Positions 8,831 through 18,129 of a stretch of DNA of 64,000 bases are shown piece after piece. The first letter of the stretch is position 1. Each line of letters opens with the position of its first letter. The notes beneath the pieces are model-generated. The model saw nothing but the letters and a program-made list of their open reading frames with translations. It was not told the DNA's origin and searched no databases. This DNA comes from Silvimonas iriomotensis (GTDB taxonomy: Bacteria; Pseudomonadota; Gammaproteobacteria; Burkholderiales; Chitinibacteraceae): assembly GCF_014645535.1 (NCBI RefSeq), contig NZ_BMLX01000007.1, forward strand, positions 62,001 through 126,000. The letters are read 5' to 3'. A program made the position numbers and the translations under genes.

Positions 8831-10048
8831 TTACGCCGGCTTGCTGACCAGCGATTCGCGCTGGGTCAGTTGCGGGAACCAGCGCATCCACAGCCCCACC
8901 ACAATCAGCGTGCCCACGCCGCCGATCACCACCGCCGGAATCGGCCCCAGCAGCGCGGCCGTCACGCCAGACTCAAACTCGCCCAGCTGGTTGGATGCGC
9001 CGATAAAGATCGAACTCACGGCGCTGACCCGGCCGCGCATGGCGTCTGGGGTTTCCAGTTGCACCAGCGACGAGCGCACCACCACGCTGATCATGTCCGA
9101 CGCCCCCAGCACCGCCAGCGCGCCCAGCGACACAAAGAAGTTGCTGGAAAGCCCGAACACAATGGTCGCCAGCCCAAACAGCGCCACCGCGCCAAACATG
9201 ATCTTGCCCACGCGCCGCTGCAGCGGGTTGTGCGCCAGGTAGACCGACATCAGCAACGCGCCCACCGCCGGGGCCGAGCGCAACATGCCCATGCCCCACG
9301 GGCCGGTATGCAGGATGTCTTTGGCGTAGATCGGCAACAACGCCGTCGCGCCGCCCAGCAGCACGGCAAACAGATCAAGCGAGATCGCCCCCAGGATCAC
9401 CTTTTTCTCGCGGATGTAGTGAATACCCGCAAACAGGAACGCCAGCGAAGCCGGTGGCTGTTTGTTCTCTACCTTGCGCAACAACGGCAAGGTGCCCACC
9501 GCCACCGTGGCAATGAACCAGGCCACCGCACACGTGGCATACACCGCGTCCGGGCCGATGGCGTAAATGAAACCACCCAGCGCCGGGCCAGAGATAATGC
9601 CGATCTGCATCACGCTGGAGTTCAGCGCCAGTGCGCGCGGCAGGTCGTCCTCGGTCACCAGGCTGGGCACCAGCGCCTGCAAGCTGGGCGATTCAAACGC
9701 GCGGCCCGCGCCAATGCAGAATGCGCCGACATACAACAGCACTGGCGTGAGCAAATGAAAGAAACTTCCCAGCGCCAGCAGCAAGGCGACCGTGCCTTCC
9801 AGCCCCTGGCACAAGGTGACAATACGGCGGCGGTCATAGCGGTCTGCCACATGCCCGACGACCAGCGTCAGCAGCAGTTGCGGCAGAAACTGGGCAATGC
9901 CGATAAACCCCAGGTTCAGCGCGGAATGGGTCAGGTCATACATCTGCCAGCCCACGGCCACGGCCAGCATCTGGTACGCCAGAAAAGAGCCCAGGCGGCT
10001 TGCCAGGAAGTGTCGGTAGGGTTTCAGTGCCAGTAGCGATGAGGCCAT
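8831..10048 (-). CDS. MFS exporter, EntS-like
   Basis: A 405-residue, roughly 12-helix major facilitator of the group that includes the enterobactin exporter EntS. It shows the loop-2/3 motif GHVADRYDRRRIV, an N-terminus typical of the group (LKPYRHFLASRLGSFLAYQMLAVAVGWQMYDLT read in pieces), and AMRGRVSAVSSIFIGASNQLGEFESG in the C-terminal half. No siderophore biosynthesis genes are nearby, so the substrate is unknown. The start at 10048 (MASSLLALKPYR) is preferred over a 35-residue upstream extension that runs through a hairpin. Confidence 0.87.
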   Translation of the reverse strand: MASSLLALKPYRHFLASRLGSFLAYQMLAVAVGWQMYDLTHSALNLGFIGIAQFLPQLLLTLVVGHVADRYDRRRIVTLCQGLEGTVALLLALGSFFHLLTPVLLYVGAFCIGAGRAFESPSLQALVPSLVTEDDLPRALALNSSVMQIGIISGPALGGFIYAIGPDAVYATCAVAWFIATVAVGTLPLLRKVENKQPPASLAFLFAGIHYIREKKVILGAISLDLFAVLLGGATALLPIYAKDILHTGPWGMGMLRSAPAVGALLMSVYLAHNPLQRRVGKIMFGAVALFGLATIVFGLSSNFFVSLGALAVLGASDMISVVVRSSLVQLETPDAMRGRVSAVSSIFIGASNQLGEFESGVTAALLGPIPAVVIGGVGTLIVVGLWMRWFPQLTQRESLVSKPA

Positions 10049-10072
10049 TGCGGGCGTATTCCGGGAAATGGA

Positions 10073-10102
10073 AAACGGAACCGGCAAACGCCGGTTCCGT
10101 TT
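10073..10102 (-). terminator. Hairpin between tas and the MFS gene
   Basis: AAACGGAACCGGC and GCCGGTTCCGTTT form a perfect 13-bp stem with a 4-base loop. It lies downstream of tas and just before the MFS start codon. It could end tas transcription or act in the MFS leader. Confidence 0.6.
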
Positions 10103-10220
10103 ATACAAACTCTGGGTGGGCCGCAGCCGTTGACAGGCTGCGGCCAACATCAACTCGCAACGGGTCAGTCCTTACTGGCAGGGCATTACGCGCCACCAGC
10201 AAAAGCCCAACCCGACACGA

Positions 10221-11270
10221 TCAAGGAGCCGGGTTAGGCTGCTTGACGTGAACGGCTTCAATCTCGGCGAGGATCTCTGCGCCGAGCGTCACGTTCACGC
10301 TTTCGATGTTCTCTTTCAATTGCGCCATGGTGGTGGCACCAATCAGGTTGCTGGTCACAAACGGGCGGCTGTTCACAAACGCCAGCGCCATCTGGGCCGG
10401 GGACAACCCGTATTTGCGGGCGATCTCGACATACCCGGCAATGGCGGTTTCCACTTCCGGTTTGGTATAGCGGGTAAAGCGCTGATACAGCGTGACACGG
10501 CCATCCGCCGGGCGCTGACCATTGAGGTACTTGCCCGACAACGTGCCAAACGCCAGCGGCGAATAAGCCAGCAGGCCGACGTGTTCACGGTGGCTGAACT
10601 CGGACAGGCCGATTTCAAACGTGCGGTTCACCAGCGAATACGGGTTCTGGATCGACACAATGCGCGGCAGGTTGTGCTTTTCCGCCGCAGCCAGGAACTG
10701 CGCCACGCCCCACGGCGTTTCGTTGGACACGCCCACATGACGCACCTTGCCGCTCTTGACCAGTTCGGCCAGGGCCGACAGCGTTTCGTCGATCGCCACG
10801 GTTTCTTCACCATCCACCCACGGATACGCCAGGCGCCCGAAGGTATTGGTGCTGCGATCCGGCCAGTGCAACTGGTACAGATCGATGTAATCCGTCTGCA
10901 GGCGCTTGAGGCTGCCTTCCACCGCCGCAAACAAGCTGGCGCGGTTGTGATTGGTCTGACCACCACGGATATGGTTGGGCTGATGCGCCTGACGCACCGG
11001 GCCGGCCGCCTTGGTGGCAATCACCACCTCTTTGCGACGGCCAGTCTTTGCCAGCCAGGTACCAATGTACTCCTCAGTGCGGCCCTGGGTTTCCGGCTTG
11101 GGCGGCACCGGGTACATCTCTGCTACATCAAGAAAATTCACGCCTTGCGTGAGCGCGTAATCAATCTGCTCATGCGCCTGCGCTTCAGTGTTCTGCTCGC
11201 CCCAGGTCATGGTGCCAAGGCCGATCAGGCTGACTTCCAGATCGGTACGACCAAGCTTGCGGTATTCCAT
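10221..11270 (-). CDS. tas: NADP-dependent aldo-keto reductase Tas
   Basis: A 349-residue aldo-keto reductase whose sequence tracks E. coli Tas closely (GLGTMTWGEQN, DVAEMYPVPPKPETQGRTEEYIG, SLKRLQTDYIDLYQLHWP, IQNPYSLVNR). The catalytic tetrad is visible: Asp and Tyr in DVAEMY, Lys in IATKAAG and His in QLHWP. In E. coli tas can complement a prephenate dehydratase/tyrosine-starvation phenotype, but its physiological substrate is unclear. The start at 11270 has AGGAG five bases before the ATG; an upstream in-frame start adds 16 residues without support. Confidence 0.93.
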   Translation of the reverse strand: MEYRKLGRTDLEVSLIGLGTMTWGEQNTEAQAHEQIDYALTQGVNFLDVAEMYPVPPKPETQGRTEEYIGTWLAKTGRRKEVVIATKAAGPVRQAHQPNHIRGGQTNHNRASLFAAVEGSLKRLQTDYIDLYQLHWPDRSTNTFGRLAYPWVDGEETVAIDETLSALAELVKSGKVRHVGVSNETPWGVAQFLAAAEKHNLPRIVSIQNPYSLVNRTFEIGLSEFSHREHVGLLAYSPLAFGTLSGKYLNGQRPADGRVTLYQRFTRYTKPEVETAIAGYVEIARKYGLSPAQMALAFVNSRPFVTSNLIGATTMAQLKENIESVNVTLGAEILAEIEAVHVKQPNPAP

Positions 11271-11550
11271 TGTGTCTCCTGGTTCTCGTGGACGCATGTC
11301 GCGTTGACGGCCAGACATACACTCTCTGGCCGGTTTGAATCCTGCGTGCGAACTTCGCGGCGGCGGGCCCGATGATACCGGCTTTATGATTTCAAATGTA
11401 ACGACTCACTCGAAAAACCGTTGACCCGACCGGTCGTATATTAACCTGTTTCAAACGCCAGACTATGCCGAATGGATGACCTCCGCCCCCCAATGGGCAG
11501 CCCTGGCAATGCCAATTGCGGCGGATAAAACCAGCGCAGCAGCTGCTGTG

Positions 11551-11905
<355 letters not shown>

Positions 11906-11938
11906 CGCCAGCAAAGGCCACCTACGGCGGCCAACTGG

Positions 11939-11958
11939 ATTCCGGCCTCCGCCAGAAT
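11939..11958. repeat. Degenerate dRS3-like 20-mer
   Basis: ATTCCG-N8-CAGAAT resembles the Neisseria dRS3 pattern ATTCCC-N8-GGGAAT with decayed right arm. It lies just after composite copy A. Confidence 0.45.
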
Positions 11959-12065
11959 GACGAGGCAGCTGGCACTGCCAAGCAATACTTCTCGCCTCAA
12001 ACACCCCATTCTCACCAACAAATCACCACAACCACCTCAAACCCCAAATCCCAAAACCCAAAACC

Positions 12066-12653
12066 TCAATTCATCCGCCCCAACTTCCTCACCAGCTGCC
12101 GCAACAACTTCACCCCTACCGGCCAATCCCCATGCCCCGAATCCACATTGATATGCCCCACGCCCGAGAGCGGCACCAGCTCACTCCCCCACGTCGCCGC
12201 CAGCGCCGTTGCGCGGTCCAGCGTGCAAGTGGGATCGTTGTCGCTGGCCACCACCACGCTGGGGAACGGCAAGGGCCGTGCCGGCAAAGGCATGAAGCCC
12301 TGAAAGCTGTCCGGTGCTTCATCGCGGGTGACATCGGCCGGCGCCACCAGCAGCGCACCGCCAATCTGATGCGCGCGACGGGTGAGTGCGGACCAGTGCC
12401 CGACTGTCACGCAGCCCAGACTGTGCGCCACCAGCACGGTGCGGCCGGGGGCTTTGTCCAGCGTGGTTTCCAGGCCGGCCACCCATTCCGCGGCGCGCGG
12501 GTTGTTCCAGTCGCGCTGCTCTACCCGGATCAGTTCCGGATACTGCTCGCACCAGCGGGTCTGCCAGTGTTCGTCGCCAGAGCCGCGCCAGCCTGGCGCC
12601 ACCACAATGCTGTTGCCGGCCTCCAGCCAGCGTTCAATCGGGTCGATCATCAT
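12066..12653 (-). CDS. RBBP9/YdeN-type serine hydrolase
   Basis: A 195-residue alpha/beta hydrolase of the small RBBP9/YdeN family. The opening SIVVAPGWRGSGDEHWQTRW is diagnostic. The nucleophile serine lies in VLVAHSLGCVTVGHW, the acid in VVVASDNDPTC and the catalytic histidine in SGVGHINVDSG. The biological substrate of these hydrolases is generally unknown. It is followed five bases before its start by the EAL gene's stop on the same strand, so the two may be co-transcribed. Confidence 0.88.
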   Translation of the reverse strand: MMIDPIERWLEAGNSIVVAPGWRGSGDEHWQTRWCEQYPELIRVEQRDWNNPRAAEWVAGLETTLDKAPGRTVLVAHSLGCVTVGHWSALTRRAHQIGGALLVAPADVTRDEAPDSFQGFMPLPARPLPFPSVVVASDNDPTCTLDRATALAATWGSELVPLSGVGHINVDSGHGDWPVGVKLLRQLVRKLGRMN

Positions 12654-12658
12654 TGTGC

Positions 12659-13459
12659 TTATCCCCGTGGTTCACCCAGATAGAACCCTTGCAGCAGATC
12701 GGCGCCGGCATCGCGCGCAATGCTGTGCTGGGTTGCGGTTTCAATGCCTTCCACCACAACGGTGGCGTCCAATTCGTGCAGCAGGGCCACCAGCCGGGGC
12801 AGTGCGCGCTGCAGGCGTGGCGAGGTGGCAGCTTCGGCAATCAGCACCCGGTCCAGCTTGACCACGTGCGGCTCCAGCTGCCACAGGCGATCCAGATTGG
12901 CGTGGCGGCTGCCAAAGTCATCAATGGCAATGCGGTAGCCCAGGCTGCGATAGTTGTTCACGGCATCGCGCACGCGGTTCAGTTCGCCCGGCGCGATTTC
13001 GTCTTCGACGATTTCCAGCACAATTTGCGCCGGTTGCCAGTTCACGCTTTGCAACACGCGTTCAAACACCACGCCGTGCCGCTCCACACCGGTCAACAGG
13101 CCGGGGTGTACGTTCAGGAACAGGCATTTCTGGTCGCTGTGAAACGTGGCGTAGTTGTACAGATGCAGCGTGCGCGCCAGCCGGTCAAAACTGATCAGGC
13201 GGCCATGCGCGGCAGCGGCCTGGAAGGCACCAGCGGGCGATAATGGCTTGCCGCGGGCAGAGGCGCGCAGCAGCGCTTCATGACCTTGTACGTTGCCGTG
13301 GGCATCCAGCAACGGCTGAAACACGCTGGTCAGGGCCAGCCCCAGCGCGCGCACGCCCATCCCCCGCGAGCCATCAATGCTGAAGCTGGCTTCGGGCCAG
13401 TCTTGCCGGATAAAGTCCGGCAACGGCAGAACGGGAAGGTGGGTTTCCGGATGCGTCAT
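12659..13459 (-). CDS. EAL-domain cyclic-di-GMP phosphodiesterase
   Basis: A 266-residue protein that is essentially a stand-alone EAL domain. The motif set appears complete: EAL in GHEALLR, the metal Asn in FLNVHPGLL, the Glu in LEIVEDEI, DDFG in AIDDFGSRHANLDRL, the Lys in VVKLDR, VVVEGIET and LLQGFYLGEP. It probably hydrolyses cyclic di-GMP to pGpG, which lowers the signal that favours biofilm over motility. No sensor domain or membrane segment is visible. The start at 13459 (MTHPETHLPV) is preferred over a basic 11-residue upstream extension. Confidence 0.88.
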   Translation of the reverse strand: MTHPETHLPVLPLPDFIRQDWPEASFSIDGSRGMGVRALGLALTSVFQPLLDAHGNVQGHEALLRASARGKPLSPAGAFQAAAAHGRLISFDRLARTLHLYNYATFHSDQKCLFLNVHPGLLTGVERHGVVFERVLQSVNWQPAQIVLEIVEDEIAPGELNRVRDAVNNYRSLGYRIAIDDFGSRHANLDRLWQLEPHVVKLDRVLIAEAATSPRLQRALPRLVALLHELDATVVVEGIETATQHSIARDAGADLLQGFYLGEPRG

Positions 13460-13518
13460 GGCTCTTGCAGTTGCAGCCGCAAACCGCGGCAAAACGGTGG
13501 ATCAGCGCGGATTACGGC

Positions 13519-13548
13519 AAAAAAAACGCCAGGCCCCAGGACCTGGCG
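13519..13548 (-). terminator. Terminator downstream of the peroxiredoxin gene
   Basis: Read on the minus strand, CGCCAGG...CCTGGCG forms a stem followed by eight T residues. Confidence 0.85.
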
Positions 13549-13580
13549 GTCAGACCGTGGTGAAAAACCGTGATCCGTGA

Positions 13581-14219
13581 TTACTTGTTCGGTTGCGGTG
13601 TCAGGCGCAGATACGGGCGCACGGCACGATAACCCTTGGGGAAACGTTGCTTGATTTCGGCCTCGTCCTGCAAGGAGGGCACGATCACCACTTCATCACC
13701 GTCCTGCCAGTTGGCCGGCGTGGCCACTTTGTAGTTGTCCGTGAGTTGCAGCGAATCAATTACGCGCAGGATTTCATTGAAATTGCGACCCGTGCTGGCC
13801 GGATAGGTCAGCGTGGTACGGATCTTCCTGGCCGGGTCAATGATGAACACCGTGCGTACGGTGGCATTGGCCAGTGAATTCGGGTGAATCATGTCGTACA
13901 GCGTGGCCACTTTTTTATCCGCATCGGCAATGATGGGGAAATTGACCCGCGTGTTTTGCGTTTCGTTGATGTCTTCAATCCACTTGGTATGAGAGTCGAG
14001 CGGGTCCACGCTCACGGCCAGCGGTTTGACGTTCCGCTTCTTGAATTCGTCCGCCAGCTTGGCGGTGTAGCCCAGTTCGGTGGTGCAAACCGGGGTGAAA
14101 TCAGCGGGGTGAGAGAACAGGACAATCCACTTCTCGCCAGCCCATTCGTGGAAATGGATCGGGCCTTCGGAAGACTCTTGGGTGAAATCGGGGGCTACAT
14201 CGCCCAGGCGCAGCGTCAT
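13581..14219 (-). CDS. 1-Cys peroxiredoxin (Prx6 type)
   Basis: A 212-residue peroxiredoxin of the Prx6 class. The peroxidatic cysteine is in HPADFTPVCTTEL; there is no resolving-cysteine motif, and the extended C-terminal domain (from about residue 150) is present, as in 1-Cys enzymes. It reduces hydrogen peroxide and organic peroxides in the cytoplasm. It is monocistronic with its own terminator. The upstream 120 bases hold no obvious OxyR site that I can identify by eye. Confidence 0.92.
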   Translation of the reverse strand: MTLRLGDVAPDFTQESSEGPIHFHEWAGEKWIVLFSHPADFTPVCTTELGYTAKLADEFKKRNVKPLAVSVDPLDSHTKWIEDINETQNTRVNFPIIADADKKVATLYDMIHPNSLANATVRTVFIIDPARKIRTTLTYPASTGRNFNEILRVIDSLQLTDNYKVATPANWQDGDEVVIVPSLQDEAEIKQRFPKGYRAVRPYLRLTPQPNK

Positions 14220-14345
14220 CGTGTTACTCCTGCTTCAAATCTGGTCAGCATCCGTGTTGGTGACAGGGCCGCAGCAGGGCGGCCCGCCCGTACGAACGCC
14301 AGGTCCGCGACCGGCATCCGTACCCTGCTTATAGCCTTTTCCGGT

Positions 14346-15344
14346 TCAGCGTGCGTTATAAATCTGGTCGAACACACCGCCATCAGCGAAGTGGGTTTGC
14401 TGTGCCTTGGCCCAGCCACCAAACACATCGTCGATATCAAACAGTTGTACTTTGGGGAACTGGCCGGCGTACTTGGCGTACACGTCCTTGTCGATCGGGC
14501 GGTAGAAATTGCGGGCGGCAATTTCCTGGCCTTCCTTGCTGTACAGGTACTTCAGGTATTCCTCGGCCACCTTGCGGGTGCCCTTCTTGTCGACCACCTT
14601 GTCCACCACGGCTACCGGCGGCTCGGCCTTGATCGAGATCGACGGCGTCACGATGTCAAACTTGTCGGCGCCAAATTCTTTCTGCGACAGCACGGCTTCG
14701 TTTTCCCAGGCCAGCAGTACATCGCCCAGACCACGCTGGGTGAAAGAGATCGTCGAGCCGCGCGCGCCGGTATCGAGCACCGGAACGTTCTTGTACACCT
14801 TCTGGATGTAGTCTTTGGCCTTGTCGTCCGAACCGTAGGTCTTCTTGGCCCAGCCATAGGCAGCCAGGTAAGCCCAGCGTGCGCCGCCGCTGGTTTTCGG
14901 GTTGGCGGTAATCACTTTTACGTCAGAGCGGACCAGGTCGGTCCAGTCCTTGATGTGCTTGGGGTTGCCCTTGCGGACGAGGAACACGATGGTGGAGGTA
15001 TACGGGGTAGCGTTATCCGGCAGTTTCTTTTGCCAGTCCGGCGCCAGCAGCTTGCCCTTGTCGGCCAGCACGTCAATGTCGTAGGCCAGCGCCAGCGTCA
15101 CCACATCGGCCTGCAGGCCATCCAGGACAGAACGCGATTGCGCGCCAGAGCCGCCGTGCGATTGCCGAATGGTGACGTCGTCGCCGGTCTTGGCCTTGTA
15201 GTACTTGGCAAAGGCCTTGTTGTAATCCTGGTAGAGCTCACGGGTCGGGTCGTAGGACACGTTGAGCAATTCAAAGCTGGCGGCCAGCGAAGAAGTGGCG
15301 GCGAAAGCAAATACGAGCGAGGTCAACAACGGCTTGAAACGCAT
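14346..15344 (-). CDS. sbp: Periplasmic sulfate-binding protein
   Basis: A 332-residue secreted solute-binding protein with a clear signal peptide ending ...SSLAAS. Sulfate/thiosulfate-binder landmarks include [60 protein letters not shown] and FRPIDKDV-like FYRPIDKDV. It delivers sulfate or thiosulfate to the CysTWA ABC transporter. No cysT, cysW or cysA lies nearby, so it is an orphan binding protein that must work with a transporter encoded elsewhere. Upstream DNA is AT-rich, consistent with a regulated promoter (a CysB site is possible but not recognisable). Confidence 0.92.
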   Translation of the reverse strand: MRFKPLLTSLVFAFAATSSLAASFELLNVSYDPTRELYQDYNKAFAKYYKAKTGDDVTIRQSHGGSGAQSRSVLDGLQADVVTLALAYDIDVLADKGKLLAPDWQKKLPDNATPYTSTIVFLVRKGNPKHIKDWTDLVRSDVKVITANPKTSGGARWAYLAAYGWAKKTYGSDDKAKDYIQKVYKNVPVLDTGARGSTISFTQRGLGDVLLAWENEAVLSQKEFGADKFDIVTPSISIKAEPPVAVVDKVVDKKGTRKVAEEYLKYLYSKEGQEIAARNFYRPIDKDVYAKYAGQFPKVQLFDIDDVFGGWAKAQQTHFADGGVFDQIYNAR

Positions 15345-15444
15345 GGCGGCAGATCCCTTTAGGCTTGTTATTTATCAAGACAAGCCAGATCATGCCATTT
15401 AGCTATTTAACGACAAAGACTATTAAACTACTTTCTAATGCTTT

Positions 15445-15783
15445 TCAGAAATATACGAAAAGCTCGCGTTCCAGCGCCACGTGACAGGCCAGACGCGGCA
15501 ATTCCGGGCTGTCTGGCTGCTCTTTGGCGGCCGATGGCGCCATCAGCCCTAGGCGGATCAGCACATTGCGTTCAATCCCCGACAACTGCACGGGCCTGGG
15601 CTGGCCTTCATGCAGCAGACGCACCAGACACGCCCCGCACGTGCCCTGCCCGCAACGCCAGCTCATGGGCAGTGTGCCGGCGCTGACCTGATCGCGCACC
15701 ACATCAATCAGACGCTGGCCCGGCTCGCCCTGGACCGAGAGCGGGCTGGCCAGCTTTTCAGAGACAAAGGTTACGGTGGGCAT
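15445..15783 (-). CDS. Small [2Fe-2S] ferredoxin-like protein
   Basis: A 112-residue plant-type ferredoxin fold. The cluster ligands are CGQGTCGAC (C-x4-C-x2-C) and a distant fourth cysteine in PRLACHV near the C-terminus. It should carry electrons to an unidentified partner oxygenase or reductase. No reductase gene is adjacent. The C-terminal extension between the third and fourth cysteine (about residues 60-100) is longer than in minimal ferredoxins. The downstream neighbour is sbp. Confidence 0.82.
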   Translation of the reverse strand: MPTVTFVSEKLASPLSVQGEPGQRLIDVVRDQVSAGTLPMSWRCGQGTCGACLVRLLHEGQPRPVQLSGIERNVLIRLGLMAPSAAKEQPDSPELPRLACHVALERELFVYF

Positions 15784-15859
15784 GGGGGCTCAGGATCTCG
15801 GGAAAATGGGTTGGGACTGCTAGCCAGAACACCACACCCTGGCATCCTGCCATTGCGTG

Positions 15860-15970
15860 ATTCCTGCCCAGCCAGGAATCCAGTTCTGAACGCGTGCGCC
15901 GCCATTGAATGTTCTTGCCAGCAAAAGCCCACCTGCGGTGGGCGTGCTGGATTCCTGCCTGCGCAGGAAT
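15860..15970. repeat. Pair of dRS3-like 20-mers in inverted arrangement (MITE-like)
   Basis: 15860-15879 reads ATTCCT-N8-AGGAAT and 15951-15970 reads ATTCCT-N8-AGGAAT. The flanking CCAG after the first and CTGG before the second point inward as inverted repeats, with about 70 bases between. This resembles the dRS3-bounded repeat units of Neisseria. Confidence 0.65.
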
Positions 15971-16073
15971 GACGAGTTAGTGGTGGTGCCAGGGGAAGTG
16001 TGATTTGCGGGCGACGCAGGCAGGCACAATTTGCCAACGTGCACATCGCCACATGGCTCATACGCCGCGCGCG

Positions 16074-16136
16074 GCACACCGCACACCGCACACCGCACAC
16101 CTCACTCCTCACTCCTCACTCCTCACTCCTCACACC
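16074..16136. repeat. Heptanucleotide tandem repeat, nine units
   Basis: Four GCACACC, then four TCACTCC, then one TCACACC, in perfect 7-base register. It lies between ridA and the ferredoxin gene and is non-coding. The whole gap 15784-16157 holds only this and the dRS3-like pair. Confidence 0.95.
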
Positions 16137-16157
16137 TCGCATCCCGCAGGCCCCGCC

Positions 16158-16547
16158 TCACGGCTTCTTGTATGCCACGCAATCGACTTCCACCTTGCAG
16201 TCGATCACCATGCTGGACACCACGCACGCACGTGCCGGCGGGTTTTCGCCGAAGTATTCCTTGAAGACCTTGTTGAAAGACTGGAAGTCACGCGGGTCGT
16301 CCAGCCAGACACCACAGCGCACCACGTGCTCTGTGCCGTAGCCGGCTTCTTTCAGGATGGCGATCAGGTTCTGGATGGTCTTGTGTGATTGCGCGACGAT
16401 GCCGCCCTCAATCACTTCGCCGTTTTCCATTGGCGTCTGGCCGGATACAAACAGCCAGCCATCCGCGCCGGCAGCGCGGGCAAAGGGCAGATGCTGGCCG
16501 CCAGTACCGGTGCCACCGCCAACGCCGTAACGGGTAATGTCGCTCAT
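16158..16547 (-). CDS. RidA-family enamine/imine deaminase
   Basis: A 129-residue RidA/YjgF/UK114 protein. Typical features are LFVSGQTPMENG, the helix SHKTIQNLIAILKEAGYG, and the substrate-binding arginine in NPPARACVVSSM, with a VEVDCVA C-terminus. RidA hydrolyses reactive 2-aminoacrylate and related enamines/imines formed by PLP enzymes. It sits 28 bases downstream of a D-aminoacylase gene in the same operon. A PLP-dependent amino-acid deaminase lies divergently, so it probably clears that enzyme's imine product. Confidence 0.9.
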   Translation of the reverse strand: MSDITRYGVGGGTGTGGQHLPFARAAGADGWLFVSGQTPMENGEVIEGGIVAQSHKTIQNLIAILKEAGYGTEHVVRCGVWLDDPRDFQSFNKVFKEYFGENPPARACVVSSMVIDCKVEVDCVAYKKP

Positions 16548-16575
16548 GAGTTACTCCTTGTTCGTTGAAATCAGT

Positions 16576-18051
16576 TCAGGCCGCAGACGCGGCTGCGGGC
16601 AATTTGTTGCCAACACGACCACGCCGCAGGAAACGCCCGGCACGGCGGCCGGTGGGTTGTTTGCTGGTGGCGGATAACACGCCGTTGACCCACACCGCGG
16701 CGATACCTTCGGCCGCTTGTTGCGGGTCGGTAAAGGTGGCCAGATCACGTACGGTTTCCGGGTCAAACAAAACGAGATCGGCCCAGTAGCCTTCGCGGAT
16801 GAAACCGCGTTCGGCCAGGCCAAAGCGCTCAGCCGACAATCCGGTCATCTTGTGCACGGCTTCGGGCAATTCAAACAGTTGCTGTTCGCGGCAGTAATAG
16901 CCCAGCACACGCGGGAAGGCGCCCCACAGCCGTGGGTGCGGCATGGGGTCGTTGGGCAGGCCGTCCGAGCCCACGGCAGTGGCCGGGTGTTTGAGCACGT
17001 TGCGCACGTCCGCTTCGCTCATGCAGTGATACACCGCGCCGGCCGGTTGCAGGCGTTTGGCCGCTTCCAGTTGCGGTACGCGCCACTCTGCGGCGATCTC
17101 GGCCAGCAGCTTGCCGCCCATGGCCGGATGCGGTGTCGACCAGGTGATCAGGATGTCGATCTGGTCAGTGACTTGTTTCAGGTCCAGCGTCGATGAACTG
17201 GCGGTATAGGGATAGCAGTCGCAGCCGACCACTTGCTCTTTGCGCGCAGCGTCCAGCGCCTTGAGGACATCCACCGTGCGGCCCCAGTTCTCGACACCGG
17301 CGCATTTCAGGTGCGAGATCACCACCGGCACGCGCGCATGTTTGCCGGTCTGGAACGCTTCATCCATGGCGTCCAGAATCTCGGCAAATTCGCTGCGCAG
17401 ATGGGTGGTGTAGATGCCGCCGGCGTCGGCCAGCGGCTCGGCCAGCGCCAGCACTTCCTGGGTGCTGGCGGCAAAGGCGTTGGCGTAGGCCAGACCGGTC
17501 GACAGCCCCAGCGCGCCGTAATCCAGCGCTTCGGCCAGTTGGGCGCGCATGGCGGCAATTTCTTTGGGCGTGGCGGCCCGGTCCAGCGTATCCATATGGT
17601 TCTGCCGCAAAGCGGTATGGCCGATCAACGCCGCCACATTGACCGACGGGCTGGCCGTGTTCACCGCATCGGCATAGGCGCCAAAGCTGGGGTAACGGAA
17701 CGCCTCTGCCGTGCCCAGCAGGTTCATCGGGTCAGGCGGGTCACCCTTGAGCGTCACGGGCGAGGCGCTGATGCCGCAGTTGCCGACAATCACGGTAGTC
17801 ACGCCTTGCGAGAGCTTGGGCCACATCTGCGGCTGGCGGATGACATTGGTGTCGTCATGCGTGTGCACGTCGATAAACCCCGGGCTGAGCACTTTGCCGT
17901 TGGCGTCGATGACCTCGGCCGACACCCAGTCTGCCAGCGTGCCAATCGCCACAATGCGGCCTTGCGTCACCGCAACATCGCCATTCCGGGCCGGTGCACC
18001 GCTGCCGTCAATAATGCGCGCGTTGCGGATTAACAGATCACATTGGGACAT
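16576..18051 (-). CDS. D-aminoacylase (N-acyl-D-amino-acid deacylase)
   Basis: A 491-residue amidohydrolase close in length to characterised Alcaligenes D-aminoacylases. Metal-site features are the VHTHDD motif (about residue 65), GNCGIS with the family cysteine, TTHLRSE, VISHLKCAG and the catalytic aspartate in AVGSDGLPND. It removes acyl groups from N-acyl-D-amino acids to give free D-amino acids in the cytoplasm. It starts with AAGGAG upstream of the ATG at 18051. It is part of an rpiR-D-aminoacylase-ridA operon. The last ~20 residues are Arg/Ala-rich. Confidence 0.9.
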   Translation of the reverse strand: MSQCDLLIRNARIIDGSGAPARNGDVAVTQGRIVAIGTLADWVSAEVIDANGKVLSPGFIDVHTHDDTNVIRQPQMWPKLSQGVTTVIVGNCGISASPVTLKGDPPDPMNLLGTAEAFRYPSFGAYADAVNTASPSVNVAALIGHTALRQNHMDTLDRAATPKEIAAMRAQLAEALDYGALGLSTGLAYANAFAASTQEVLALAEPLADAGGIYTTHLRSEFAEILDAMDEAFQTGKHARVPVVISHLKCAGVENWGRTVDVLKALDAARKEQVVGCDCYPYTASSSTLDLKQVTDQIDILITWSTPHPAMGGKLLAEIAAEWRVPQLEAAKRLQPAGAVYHCMSEADVRNVLKHPATAVGSDGLPNDPMPHPRLWGAFPRVLGYYCREQQLFELPEAVHKMTGLSAERFGLAERGFIREGYWADLVLFDPETVRDLATFTDPQQAAEGIAAVWVNGVLSATSKQPTGRRAGRFLRRGRVGNKLPAAASAA

Positions 18052-18129
18052 GGGCTTGCTCCTTTCAATCTACTCAGGCCGCGCCTGCGGCCGTACTGCC
18101 AGGGGGCGGGGTGAGGGCTGCGCGGGGCC

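Noticed and set aside
8870-10036. Long plus-strand ORF opposite the MFS gene
   Set aside because: It is the antisense of a clear membrane transporter. The translation is His/Gln/Arg-rich, typical of shadow frames in GC-rich DNA.
13884-15362. 492-codon plus-strand ORF opposite the peroxiredoxin and sbp genes
   Set aside because: It runs antisense across two unrelated real genes.
16074-16136. Possible CRISPR-like array
   Set aside because: Units are contiguous 7-mers without spacers; it is a simple tandem repeat.
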